This document shows, in pieces, positions 45,821-58,625 of a DNA stretch of 64,000 nucleotides. This DNA is from Nitrospira sp. (GTDB lineage: Bacteria; Nitrospirota; Nitrospiria; Nitrospirales; Nitrospiraceae), in the NCBI GenBank assembly GCA_030123605.1, contig CP126123.1, positions 3,935,237-3,999,236 of the forward strand, in the 5' to 3' direction. The stretch's first letter is position 1; each line of letters begins with the position of its first letter. The notes beneath the pieces are model-generated. The model worked only from the letters and a program-made list of their open reading frames with translations. It was not told the DNA's origin and made no database searches. A program made the translations under genes and the position numbers.

Positions 45821-45849
45821 CTGGCAGTTCAGGGTGGTTTGGCTATAAT
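45821..45849 (+). promoter_or_regulatory. Promoter of amgK, leaderless type
   Basis: CTGGCA (45821-45826), 17-base spacer, perfect TATAAT (45844-45849). Only nine bases separate the -10 box from ATG 45859, so transcription should begin within a few bases of, or at, the start codon. No Shine-Dalgarno sequence is present. Confidence 0.72.
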
Positions 45850-45858
45850 GCCGATCGT

Positions 45859-46959
45859 ATGACGACAACAAATCCCGTCGCAGCAGCCACGCCCCTTGCG
45901 CCTCCGGACCCGTCACTCATTGCCGAAACCGTCGCGACCGAACTGCCCGTTCGAGGCGAACTGGCCGCGTTGGTTCAACTCGCCGGTGATGCGTCCAATC
46001 GACGATATTTTCGCATCACCCTGAAGGGCATGCCTTCGTCTGTGATCCTCATGCAGCTGGCCGATCCGGAAGGTTTCAAGAAATCGGAGGAAGCCGTGAG
46101 CGGCGCCTCCGCTCCCATCACGGAACTTCCCTTCACCAACGTGCTCAGGCACCTGCGCCGCACCGGCGTGACGGTTCCGCAGCTATACCACTATGACCGC
46201 GAAGCCGGTCTGTTGTATTTGGAAGACTTCGGTGACCTGACGTTGGCGGAGGCCTGCCGCCAAGCGGATCCGATGGAGTTGGAATCGTTGTATCGCCTGG
46301 CGATCGATCAACTGGTGCAGTTTCAAGTGAAGGGGATGCAGCCGTCTGATCCAGGCTGCATTGCCTTTCACCGGCACTTCGATGTGCCGTTGTTGATGTG
46401 GGAGTTCGACCACTTTCTGGAATACGGGATCGTCGCTCGGCAGGGAAGGCCGATGTGTGCCGACGACTGGGCTCCCATCCGCGCCGAGTTTCAACGTATC
46501 GCTGAGTTGCTGGCCGGACAGCCGCAGGTCTTCGTCCACCGGGACTACCATTCACGCAACCTCATGGTGGAGGGATCGCGCATCGGCATCATCGATTTTC
46601 AGGATGCGTTGATGGGGCCTGCCACCTATGACCTGGCTTCCCTGTTGAAGGATGCCTATATCGAATTGGACGAGGCGGTGGTGGAGAGGCTCATCGACCA
46701 TTTTCTCGACAGCCTCGCCGTTCACGGGCAGGGTTGGGCCGATCGCACGGCATTTCGCCGCCTGTTCGACCTGACCAGCATCCAACGGAACCTCAAGGCC
46801 GCAGGCCGATTTGTCTATATCGACCGGGTGAAACATAATCCCAAATTTCTGGCCGACATCCCTCGTGTCCTGGGGTACGTGAAGCGCAACCTCTCCAAGT
46901 ATCCCGAGCTGGCGACGCTGCGTACCCACCTCGTACCCTACGTGGCTGAGCTGCAATAG
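45859..46959 (+). CDS. amgK: N-acetylmuramate/N-acetylglucosamine kinase
   Basis: 366 residues of the aminoglycoside-phosphotransferase fold. AmgK phosphorylates the anomeric position of MurNAc and GlcNAc recovered from cell-wall turnover. Motifs: LAGDASNRRYFRIT (P-loop-like), YLEDFGDLTL hinge, catalytic VHRDYHSRNLMV near residue 230 and IIDFQDALMGPATYDLASLL. The next gene on the strand is the MurU-type uridylyltransferase, the partner that makes this a complete recycling branch bypassing new synthesis of UDP-MurNAc. Probably leaderless mRNA. Confidence 0.88.
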   Translation: MTTTNPVAAATPLAPPDPSLIAETVATELPVRGELAALVQLAGDASNRRYFRITLKGMPSSVILMQLADPEGFKKSEEAVSGASAPITELPFTNVLRHLRRTGVTVPQLYHYDREAGLLYLEDFGDLTLAEACRQADPMELESLYRLAIDQLVQFQVKGMQPSDPGCIAFHRHFDVPLLMWEFDHFLEYGIVARQGRPMCADDWAPIRAEFQRIAELLAGQPQVFVHRDYHSRNLMVEGSRIGIIDFQDALMGPATYDLASLLKDAYIELDEAVVERLIDHFLDSLAVHGQGWADRTAFRRLFDLTSIQRNLKAAGRFVYIDRVKHNPKFLADIPRVLGYVKRNLSKYPELATLRTHLVPYVAELQ

Positions 46960-46968
46960 GTGAATGTG

Positions 46969-47074
46969 GAATTCTGAATGCTGAATTCTGAATGAACATC
47001 AAACTCCGTTTCAGAATTATCGTTCATGACGTACCGTTGTCAATTCATCATTTCTAATTCATCATTCAGCATTC
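46969..47074. repeat. AT-rich intergenic inverted repeat R3
   Basis: Left arm 46969-46996 (GAATTCTGAATG, then CTGAATTCTGAATGAA) and right arm 47043-47074 (ATTCATCATTTC, then TAATTCATCATTCAGCATTC) are imperfect inverted copies; 46 bases lie between. It fills almost the whole amgK-murU gap, ending four bases before the murU ATG. Same word family as R2. Confidence 0.68.
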
Positions 47075-47078
47075 TTGT

Positions 47079-47825
47079 ATGAGGGCCATGATCCTCGCAG
47101 CGGGCTTCGGCACCAGGCTGAGGCCCCTCACCGATGTGACGCCGAAGCCGCTCCTGCCCGTCGCCGGCACCCCGATGATCGTCTGGAACCTGTTGCTCCT
47201 GAAGCGGCACGGTATTCGGGAGGTGGTGATCAATCTCCATCATTTGGGAGCGATGATCCGGCAGGCGCTGGGCGACGGCGCGCAGTTCGGCATGCAGCTT
47301 ACCTATTCGCACGAGCCGGTGATTCTCGGGACCGGAGGCGGGATCAAGCAGGTCGAATCCGCTTTCCACGGCGAGCCGGTGCTGATCCTCAACGGCGACA
47401 CGTTGTTCGAACTGGACCTCAGCGCGCTGATGGCGTTTCACCGGGAGCAGCAGGCTGCGGCGACCCTGGTGTTGCGACAGGATCCCGAGGCTGCCCGTTG
47501 GGGGCTCGTCGAGGTAACTGAGCGGGCCGAGGTGGTGCGGATCACGGGGCGAGGCCGTTCCGGTACGGCACCGGTCGGCGAGCGTATGTTCGCCGGTATG
47601 CATATTCTCCATCCGCGCCTCTTGCGTTCCCTGCCGGTCGGTAAAGAATCATCCATCATCGATGCCTATGTGCAGGGCATTCACGAGGGCGAGCGGATTC
47701 TGGGGTACGATTTCGACGGCTATTGGACCGACGTGGGGACGCCGGAGCGTTACTCCCAGGTGGAACGGGATGCGGCGGCTGGATTGCTCAATCTGTCGGC
47801 ACGGAAAACCGATCGTCAGGAGTAA
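47079..47825 (+). CDS. murU: N-acetylmuramate-1-phosphate uridylyltransferase
   Basis: 248 residues of the sugar-nucleotidyltransferase family. Converts MurNAc-1-phosphate (product of AmgK) to UDP-MurNAc. Motifs: MILAAGFGTRLRPLTDVTPKPLLPV, metal-binding LNGDTLFELD near residue 109, EPVILGTGGGIKQ and WTDVGTPERYSQ. The length and its place next to amgK support MurU over RmlA- or GlmU-type enzymes. No ribosome-binding site is visible before the ATG; repeat R3 occupies that place. Confidence 0.88.
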   Translation: MRAMILAAGFGTRLRPLTDVTPKPLLPVAGTPMIVWNLLLLKRHGIREVVINLHHLGAMIRQALGDGAQFGMQLTYSHEPVILGTGGGIKQVESAFHGEPVLILNGDTLFELDLSALMAFHREQQAAATLVLRQDPEAARWGLVEVTERAEVVRITGRGRSGTAPVGERMFAGMHILHPRLLRSLPVGKESSIIDAYVQGIHEGERILGYDFDGYWTDVGTPERYSQVERDAAAGLLNLSARKTDRQE

Positions 47826-47864
47826 CGGGATTCACCGGACAGCCTGTTTGGACCTCCTACCCAC

Positions 47865-49256
47865 TCAGTCGCCGGCGTTGGGTTTCCGTTGCTTGATCAA
47901 ACGGGCGAGATAGGTCCGTTGCAGGTCGAGGAACTCCGCCGCCTTGGTTTGATTGCCAGCCGCCTTCTCCAGCGCCCGTTCGATGATAAAGGCGCTGTGT
48001 GCTTCCATGGACTCATGGTAGGTGAGATTGATGTAGGCGGGGTGATTCTCCGAACCGCCTTTCCCCGCCGTCTCGTCCGGGGACAAGGCCAGGATGTCCG
48101 GTTCGATGACGTCTCCGGGACTAAGGACGACCGCCCGCGAGATGACGTTGTCGAGTTCGCGGATGTTGCCGGGCCAAGGATAATGGGTTAGCGCGGCGTG
48201 AGCCGCCTGGCTCAGCGTGATGTTCGGGCGTTTCGCCTCGTAGGCATGGCGCCTGAGGAAAAATTCCGCGAGTATAGGGATATCCTCACTGCGTTCCCGC
48301 AATGGGGGGAGCGTAAAGCTCACGACGTTGAGTCGGAAAAAGAGATCTTCCCTGAACTGTCCGGCCTTCACGGCCTGTTTGAGATCTTTGTTGGTGGCCG
48401 CCACGAAGCGGATGTTGACGGAGACGGGGCGTGTGCCGCCGACCCGTTGGAATTCCTTGTCCTGCAGCACGCGCAGGAGTTTGGCCTGCAGCGGTAAGGA
48501 CATGTCCCCGATCTCGTCGAGAAACACCGTCCCTCCGTCGGCCATTTCGAGTTTTCCCTTTTGCATCCGGTCCGCGCCGGTGAACGATCCGCGTTCATGG
48601 CCGAAGAGTTCGTTTTCGAGCAGGGTTTCCGTGAGCGCCACACAATTGATGACGACCATGGGCATGCCCTGGCGAGGGCTCCATTGGTGGATGGAGCGCG
48701 CGAAGAGTTCTTTGCCCGTCCCGCTCTCTCCGAGCAGAAGAATGCTGGCGTCCGACTTGGCTGCGCGTTGAGCCGATTCGATGATGGCCTTGATCTTCGG
48801 GCTGTCCCCCACGATGGTGGCATACCGGTTCTGCACGTCGGATTTGAGGGCGGCCACCTGCCGTTTCAGCGAGTCCCGCTCCAATGCCTTTTGAATCACG
48901 ATGAGCAGATGGTCTTTTTCGAGCGGCTTCGTGAGAAAGTCGTAGGCGCCCTGGCGCATGGCTTCGACGGCGTCGGGAATCGTGCCGGCGGCGGTCATGA
49001 CGATGACCGGGATATCGTCGATCTGCCGGTTCTGGGCCATACGCTTCAACACGTCCATGCCCTTGAGTCGGGGCAGATAGAGGTCGAGTAGCACCAGGTT
49101 GGGGAATTCCTGCTCGATGAGTTCGATCCCTCGCTGGCCGTCGCCGGCCGTCAGGGTCTTGTACCCGCCGGCATCGAGGCGATCCTGCAACATCGTCACG
49201 ATGTCCTGGTCGTCATCGACGATGAGCACCTTGGCCTTCACCGTGCTTCCGCTCAT
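47865..49256 (-). CDS. NtrC-family response regulator (sigma-54 activator)
   Basis: 463 residues. REC domain 1-125: acidic VDDDQD, phospho-acceptor Asp58 in LVLLDLYLP, Lys in LTKPLEKDH. AAA+ domain (about 148-380): Walker A LLGESGTGKELFARS, sigma-54 loop ERGSFTGADR (GSFTGA in place of the common GAFTGA), Walker B GGTVFLDEIGDM, then the arginine-finger region LRERSEDIPIL. A Fis-type helix-turn-helix follows (NQTKAAEFLDLQRTYLARLIKQ). It activates sigma-54 promoters. The ATG overlaps the DUF1015 stop (ATGA); no sensor kinase is adjacent, so its partner lies elsewhere. Confidence 0.94.
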   Translation of the reverse strand: MSGSTVKAKVLIVDDDQDIVTMLQDRLDAGGYKTLTAGDGQRGIELIEQEFPNLVLLDLYLPRLKGMDVLKRMAQNRQIDDIPVIVMTAAGTIPDAVEAMRQGAYDFLTKPLEKDHLLIVIQKALERDSLKRQVAALKSDVQNRYATIVGDSPKIKAIIESAQRAAKSDASILLLGESGTGKELFARSIHQWSPRQGMPMVVINCVALTETLLENELFGHERGSFTGADRMQKGKLEMADGGTVFLDEIGDMSLPLQAKLLRVLQDKEFQRVGGTRPVSVNIRFVAATNKDLKQAVKAGQFREDLFFRLNVVSFTLPPLRERSEDIPILAEFFLRRHAYEAKRPNITLSQAAHAALTHYPWPGNIRELDNVISRAVVLSPGDVIEPDILALSPDETAGKGGSENHPAYINLTYHESMEAHSAFIIERALEKAAGNQTKAAEFLDLQRTYLARLIKQRKPNAGD

Positions 49257-50575
49257 CCTTCCATCACATTCATGACCAAACCGGTCAACGGCTTAGGGAA
49301 GAAGTACGTCGACTTGTGGGGCATCCGTTCGCCTGCGGAGGCCACGGCCTGCACTTCCGCGACCCTGGTCGGATTCAGCAGCAACGAGGCGGTGCCGATG
49401 CCTTGGCGCACCCAGTCCAACGCTTCATGGTCGTCCTTCGAATAAAGAATCGCTTCCTGTTCCTGTTGGGTCCGGCAGAGGGTCGTAACCATATGTTGCT
49501 GCAGCAGCGACACGTCCAGCCGATCGCGCGGCGAGGCGGAGGCCGAAGGGCGATGTGAGGCTCGGAGGGTCAGCAGGTAATAGTGCGGATCATGCTGTAA
49601 CGCCAGGCCGAACATCGGCAGGGACTGCCCGCGACTGCGCAGGGTCTCAATGAATTGCCCGCGCACCTGCGGTTCATTGTTCGGCTGGAAGGGAAAGGGT
49701 GTGACCTCAAAGACCGGATCGAGCCTGCGCAGCAGGTCCGCGGCAGCCGGCACCGGTGTCGTCAGGACGCGATGCGTCGGCAACACGGTCAAGCCTTTGT
49801 CTTCCAGGCTTGCGAAGAGCATCAGGACGTTGTCGTAGGGCTGGGGCGTCGCCGGTGCGTCGGCTTGCTGCCGCCGAGCGCGACGATAATTCAGCGCCGT
49901 TTCATAGCGATGGTGGCCGTCGGCGATGAAGAGGAGCTTGGTTTTCATGATCTGGACGACCCTGTCGAGCACAGCCACGTCCGTGACGTTCCACAGCCGT
50001 TGCCGAAAACCCACGTCGTCCTGAAAGTCGATGCGGGGCTTGTCCGAGGCGACGGCCCGTTCGAGCAGGGCGAGAATCTCGTCCTGCGGGTCCGAGTAGA
50101 GGGAGATGATCGGGCTGAAGTTCGCGCGACAGGCCTCCAACAGATTGAGCCGGTCCGTCTTGGCCGCGGCGCGCGTGTTCTCGTGCGGATAGATTTTCCC
50201 CGACCCGAACTCTTCCAATTCCACCGTCGAGAGGAAGCCCTTGAACAGCTTGGTCGCGGTGCCGGGCGCCGAATAGGGCGGCTGGTATTCGATCGTGTGG
50301 TAATAGACGGCCGGTTGGGAGTCTCGACGTAGGGCGCCGGTGTTCATCCAGTCCTTCAGCGCTGCCGCAGCACGACGGTATTTGTTGTCGGACGCGCCGT
50401 CGCCCGGCTGTTCGTACCCGAGTTCCAGGCGGATGACGTTGTGCGGATGGCGGTCATGCAATGTCTTCTGCAAGGTACTGTCGATGATATCGTAGGGAGG
50501 CGCGACGACCTGGCGGACGTCGCCGACGGTTGCGGGATCGTAGAGCGTGCCGTGAAAGGGAATGACGTGTGCCAT
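49253..50575 (-). CDS. DUF1015 family protein
   Basis: 440 residues spanning the full DUF1015 family length. Conserved segments: QVVAPPYDIID near residue 24, NVIRLELGY, GSGKIYPHENTRAAAKTDRLNLL near 130, FIADGHHRYETALNYR near 220. The HENT and GHHRYET motifs suggest an enzyme active site, possibly related to SerK-like free-serine kinases that share this fold; that assignment would be inference. Coupled by a four-base overlap to the NtrC-type regulator. Confidence 0.87.
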   Translation of the reverse strand: MAHVIPFHGTLYDPATVGDVRQVVAPPYDIIDSTLQKTLHDRHPHNVIRLELGYEQPGDGASDNKYRRAAAALKDWMNTGALRRDSQPAVYYHTIEYQPPYSAPGTATKLFKGFLSTVELEEFGSGKIYPHENTRAAAKTDRLNLLEACRANFSPIISLYSDPQDEILALLERAVASDKPRIDFQDDVGFRQRLWNVTDVAVLDRVVQIMKTKLLFIADGHHRYETALNYRRARRQQADAPATPQPYDNVLMLFASLEDKGLTVLPTHRVLTTPVPAAADLLRRLDPVFEVTPFPFQPNNEPQVRGQFIETLRSRGQSLPMFGLALQHDPHYYLLTLRASHRPSASASPRDRLDVSLLQQHMVTTLCRTQQEQEAILYSKDDHEALDWVRQGIGTASLLLNPTRVAEVQAVASAGERMPHKSTYFFPKPLTGLVMNVMEG

Positions 50576-50704
50576 GCGGGTTTCTATCCTTTTCTTTCGT
50601 TGATGCGGTGTGACCCTGCTCGTCCGCCGGTGAGCCGGGGTGGTGCCTGAACGGATGCGCTGCGTCAGCAGAGCATGGGCATTGTGAAACCGAGCGGCGG
50701 CGAT

Positions 50705-51709
50705 TCAGCGGTCGCGAGTTACCATGTAATCGGCGGTGATGGACAGGGCGCGCTTGGCGGTGTTGTCGTGGAACAGGTCGAGATCGCGCTTGGCGGCGGC
50801 GACGAAAGCCCGTGCCCGCTCTATGGCATAGGCGATGGACCCATACTCCTGCATCAAGGCCACGATGCGGCGGAGCTCCTCATCCGTCAAGGTTCGTGTC
50901 TCCATCCGATCCTTGATCAACTCCCGATCTTGCTCCGAGCAATGCTGCAAGAGATGCAGCAGCGGGAGGGTCGCTTTGCCTTGTCGAAGGTCCTGCCCGA
51001 GCGCCTTGCCCAGTTGCTCGCCGTTGGCGGTGTAGTCCAGCGTGTCGTCCGCCAGTTGGAACGCAATGCCCAACCGCTGTCCGAACCGGAACAGCGCCTC
51101 CTGTAATTCTTCGGTAGCCCCGCCGACGATTGCGCCGATCTTGCACGATGCCGCAATGAGGCCGGCCGTCTTGTGCTCGATGATGCGGAGATATTCCGGT
51201 TCCGGCATCAACGGATTGCCGTTGTAATAGAGCTGCAAGACCTCGCCTTCGGCCATCTTCCGGCAGGCCTCGGCCATGGCTTCGTTGATCCCTTGATTGC
51301 GGAAATCGACGATTTGGCAGATCGCGCGCGAGTAGAGATAGTCGCCGACGAGAATGCTGATTTGGTTGCCCCAGACCTTGCTCGCGGTTCTGCGACCTCG
51401 ACGCAGGTCGGCGTCATCCACGACGTCGTCGTGCAGCAAGGTCGCGGTGTGGATGAATTCGACCAGGCTGCCGAGTGCGTGATGGTCGCGGCCGGCATAT
51501 TCGCAGAGCCTGGCACTGAGTAGGACGAAGAGCGGCCGGATGCGTTTGCCGCCGCTGTTGAGGATGTGGGCGGCTACCGTGTTGACCAGGGCCACGCTGG
51601 AATCGAGGTTTTTTCGAATCTGGTCCTCGACCCCTTCCAGCTCCTCACGGTACACATCCCACACATCAGCCATGCTGTGGAGCGTGAGGGTGGTCGGTCC
51701 GTTCGGCAT
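50705..51709 (-). CDS. ispB: Polyprenyl synthetase (octaprenyl-diphosphate synthase type)
   Basis: 334 residues. Elongates farnesyl diphosphate with isopentenyl diphosphate to the side chain of quinones. First Asp-rich motif LLHDDVVDDADLRRG (Asp94-Asp99), second motif FQLADDTLDYTA near residue 220, GGKRIRPL near 54 and the Lys/Arg-rich substrate clamp. Small residues before the first motif (HTATLLHDD) fit long-chain products; IspB is preferred over IspA for that reason, chain length cannot be fixed. ATG 51709 is supported by the promoter seven bases before it; ATG 51673 is an alternative. Confidence 0.92.
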   Translation of the reverse strand: MPNGPTTLTLHSMADVWDVYREELEGVEDQIRKNLDSSVALVNTVAAHILNSGGKRIRPLFVLLSARLCEYAGRDHHALGSLVEFIHTATLLHDDVVDDADLRRGRRTASKVWGNQISILVGDYLYSRAICQIVDFRNQGINEAMAEACRKMAEGEVLQLYYNGNPLMPEPEYLRIIEHKTAGLIAASCKIGAIVGGATEELQEALFRFGQRLGIAFQLADDTLDYTANGEQLGKALGQDLRQGKATLPLLHLLQHCSEQDRELIKDRMETRTLTDEELRRIVALMQEYGSIAYAIERARAFVAAAKRDLDLFHDNTAKRALSITADYMVTRDR

Positions 51710-51716
51710 GGGGCGG

Positions 51717-51746
51717 ATAGTAGGGCAGGAAACTCCCTTAAGTCAA
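51717..51746 (-). promoter_or_regulatory. Promoter of ispB, leaderless type
   Basis: On the minus strand TTGACT (51746-51741), 18-base spacer, TACTAT (51722-51717). Seven bases separate the -10 box from ATG 51709, so the transcript is expected to start at the ATG; no ribosome site is present. Confidence 0.66.
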
Positions 51747-51789
51747 GTTTCAGCCGATCGGTTCGCCGCCGGATCGCGCCGCCGTTCTC

Positions 51790-51819
51790 TTGACAGTTTC
51801 CCGTTTCTTCCAGTAAGGT
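51790..51819 (+). promoter_or_regulatory. Candidate gltB promoter
   Basis: Perfect -35 TTGACA (51790-51795) with TAAGGT (51814-51819) 18 bases further. The -10 is poor. The leader to ATG 51965 would be about 140 bases long, enough for regulation; nothing recognisable (such as a glutamine riboswitch) was seen in it. Confidence 0.38.
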
Positions 51820-51964
51820 GACTTCTCATTTTTGTGTCCTCGACTTATCGTGTGTCCGCGGAAAGATGCGCGCAGTCACCGTAACCGTTCGACGGCTTCA
51901 ACGTCCCCGCGAGGGGAGTCTGTTCCTCAGGTAATTGCCTGCCTGTTCGACGAGAATACGTGCC

Positions 51965-56485
<4,521 letters not shown>

Positions 56486-56513
56486 CCGTGAACGTCTGGC
56501 CGAAAAGCCTGGA

Positions 56514-56546
56514 ACGAGATACGAGAGACGAACGACGGGATACGAG
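56514..56546. repeat. Degenerate repeat R4 between gltB and gltD
   Basis: ACGAGATACGAGAGACGAA followed by CGACGGGATACGAG: three near-copies of the word ACGAGATACGAG. It takes up most of the gltB-gltD gap. It resembles in word form the segment inside the membrane-protein gene at 60723. Confidence 0.5.
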
Positions 56547-56552
56547 TAGAAC

Positions 56553-57989
56553 ATGGGTGATCCAAAGGGCTTTTTGAAATACGCCCGCGAAGGGCCGAAG
56601 CGGAAACCGGTCGAGCTGCGCGTGCTCGATTGGAAGGAAATGTACGAGCCCATTTCCGAGGACAAGCTCAAGATCCAGGGCGCGCGTTGCATGGACTGCG
56701 GCGTGCCCTTCTGTCAGGGCAATACCGGCTGCCCCGTCGTGAACCTGATTCCCGAGTGGAACGATCTCGTCTATCGCGGGCGCTGGAAAGACGCGCTCAA
56801 GGCACTGCATACCACGAACAATTTCCCCGAGTTCACCGGACGCCTCTGCCCGGCTCCCTGTGAAGGGGCCTGTGTGCTGGGGATCAACAGCGATCCGGTG
56901 TCGATCCGCATCATCGAATGGAACATCATCGATCGCGGCTTCAACGAGGGCCTGGTCGAACCGGCCCTCCCGGTGAGGAAGACCGGGAAAACCGTCGCGA
57001 TCGTCGGCTCCGGCCCGGCAGGCCTGGCCGCCGCGCAACAGTTGGCGCGGGCGGGCCACGCGGTGACCCTGTTCGAAAAAGCCGATCGTATCGGCGGGCT
57101 CCTGCGTTACGGCATCCCGGATTTCAAAATGGAAAAATGGGTCATCGATCGGCGGCTCGAGCAGATGAAGGCCGAGGGAGTCGAGTTCAAGACCGGCGTC
57201 TCCGTAGGGATGGACATCACCGGCGAGCAACTGCGTCGGCAGTTCGATGCGATCGGGTTGACCATGGGGGCCGAACAGGCGCGCGATCTGCCGATACCAG
57301 GCCGCGAACTCAAGGGCGTACACTTCGCCATGGAGTACCTCACGCAGCAGAACAAGCGAACGGCCGGTATCTCTGTGGCCGACGAACCGATCACCGCCAA
57401 GGGGAAGCGGGTGATCATCATCGGCGGCGGTGATACGGGGTCGGACTGTCTGGGGACCGCGCATCGTCAAGGTTGCACCGAAGCCTATCAGTTCGAGCTG
57501 CTGCCGGAGCCTCCGCTCGCTCGCGCGGAGTCTACGCCATGGCCGCTGTGGCCGCTCCAGCTCCGCACCTCGCATGCGCATGAAGAAGGGTGCGACCGCC
57601 AGTGGAGCGTGTCCACCACCAGGTTCACCGGCCACAACGGACATGTCACCAAGCTGCACGCGCAGCGCGTGAAGTTCGAGGGCGGCACATTCGTGCCGAT
57701 GCCGAATACGGAGTTTGAATTGGCTGCCGACCTCGTCCTCCTCGCCATGGGTTTCACCGGTCCGGTGCGAAGCGGTCTTCTCGACAGCCTCGGCGTCGCC
57801 TACGATGCGCGTGGCTGTGTGACGGTCGACGGTAACTTCATGACCAACCTCGACGGCGTCTTCGCCGGCGGCGATACCAAGCGCGGCGCTTCGCTCATCG
57901 TCTGGGCCATCGCCGAAGGGCGTAAGATGGCGGCGGGGATCGATAAGTATCTGCAGGCGGGAAAGTCTGCCGGCACATTGGCGAAATGA
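56553..57989 (+). CDS. gltD: Glutamate synthase small subunit
   Basis: 478 residues. Passes electrons from NADPH through FAD and two 4Fe-4S clusters to GltB. The cluster-binding N-terminus has CMDCGVPFCQGNTGCP and CPAPCEGACVLG. FAD site: VAIVGSGPAGLAAAQQLARAG; NADPH site: IIIGGGDTGSDCLGTA; C-terminal GVFAGGDTKRGASLIVWAI. Complete length. The stop overlaps the next start (ATGA), so a small unknown gene is translationally coupled to it. Confidence 0.96.
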   Translation: MGDPKGFLKYAREGPKRKPVELRVLDWKEMYEPISEDKLKIQGARCMDCGVPFCQGNTGCPVVNLIPEWNDLVYRGRWKDALKALHTTNNFPEFTGRLCPAPCEGACVLGINSDPVSIRIIEWNIIDRGFNEGLVEPALPVRKTGKTVAIVGSGPAGLAAAQQLARAGHAVTLFEKADRIGGLLRYGIPDFKMEKWVIDRRLEQMKAEGVEFKTGVSVGMDITGEQLRRQFDAIGLTMGAEQARDLPIPGRELKGVHFAMEYLTQQNKRTAGISVADEPITAKGKRVIIIGGGDTGSDCLGTAHRQGCTEAYQFELLPEPPLARAESTPWPLWPLQLRTSHAHEEGCDRQWSVSTTRFTGHNGHVTKLHAQRVKFEGGTFVPMPNTEFELAADLVLLAMGFTGPVRSGLLDSLGVAYDARGCVTVDGNFMTNLDGVFAGGDTKRGASLIVWAIAEGRKMAAGIDKYLQAGKSAGTLAK

Positions 57990-58213
57990 CGAAGAAAGAA
58001 GCCCGCGAGTATCTCCATCGTTGGAGCCTGGTGACGCAAGTCCTCGACGAGGAGCTTCGCCGCACACCGATGGAGGTGAAGTTTAGAAAGATGGACGCAG
58101 CCTATCGAATGGCAATCGGCTTAGGGGTTCTGCCGAGGATGAAGGCCTTGAAGAACCGGACCGTGAAAGAGGTTAGGCTGAGGTGGCTTCGACTGAAGAT
58201 GATCCATCCATAA
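57986..58213 (+). CDS. Small basic protein, unknown
   Basis: 75 residues, Lys/Arg-rich, mostly helical (KKEAREYLHRWSLVTQVLDEELRR). Its ATG overlaps the gltD stop. Small proteins of this kind often stand before a nucleotidyltransferase of the AbiEii/MNT type, which is what follows here with a 31-base overlap, so it may be the partner in a toxin-antitoxin-like pair. I do not recognise the family with certainty. Confidence 0.55.
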   Translation: MTKKEAREYLHRWSLVTQVLDEELRRTPMEVKFRKMDAAYRMAIGLGVLPRMKALKNRTVKEVRLRWLRLKMIHP

Positions 58214-58563
58214 CCACCCCCTCGCTTGTCTCGCTCGTGCCTGCCCTCCGTGCCTTGTGTGCGCTTCTGAAAGCTTCCGGGACATCTGGAATGATTATCG
58301 GCGGTGTCGCTGCCAGTCTGCAGGGACAGGCTCGAGCTACCGAAGATGTGGACGCCTCGATTCTGCTGGATGAATCGTCGCTCACTCGTTTCATGAAAAT
58401 GGCCGCGGCCGAGGGATTACGACCGCGGATTGCGGACGCGGTCGCCTTCGCCAGGCGCTCGGCCGTCCTGCTCCCCTTGAAATTGAGACCACCTTCACAG
58501 CATGGATATGAGAAGATGGCAAGATGGCAGCAAGGCATGCCTGCGATTATCATTTCTTTGTAG
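58183..58563 (+). pseudogene. Nucleotidyltransferase (AbiEii/MNT-like), C-terminus lost
   Basis: 126 codons from a GTG at 58183. The N-terminal half has the nucleotidyltransferase core: MIIGGVAASLQGQARATEDVDASILLDE, with the G-G and D-x-D metal motif. After FARRSAVLLPL (near codon 100) the expected third Asp and the helical rest (about 80-100 residues) are missing and an unrelated PSQHGYEKMARWQQGMPA tail leads to a stop. The truncation point is about 58475, where base composition also becomes less GC-rich. It is best read as a broken gene. Confidence 0.6.
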
Positions 58564-58625
58564 GCTCGTCTGTACTATTCTTTGCTCGCGTGTATGGTTC
58601 GAGCGAATGCAGTACGCGGGATCAC

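Noticed and set aside
40375-47074. CRISPR array
   Set aside because: The AT-rich repeats are few, irregular, inverted and lie in separate operon gaps without regular spacers.
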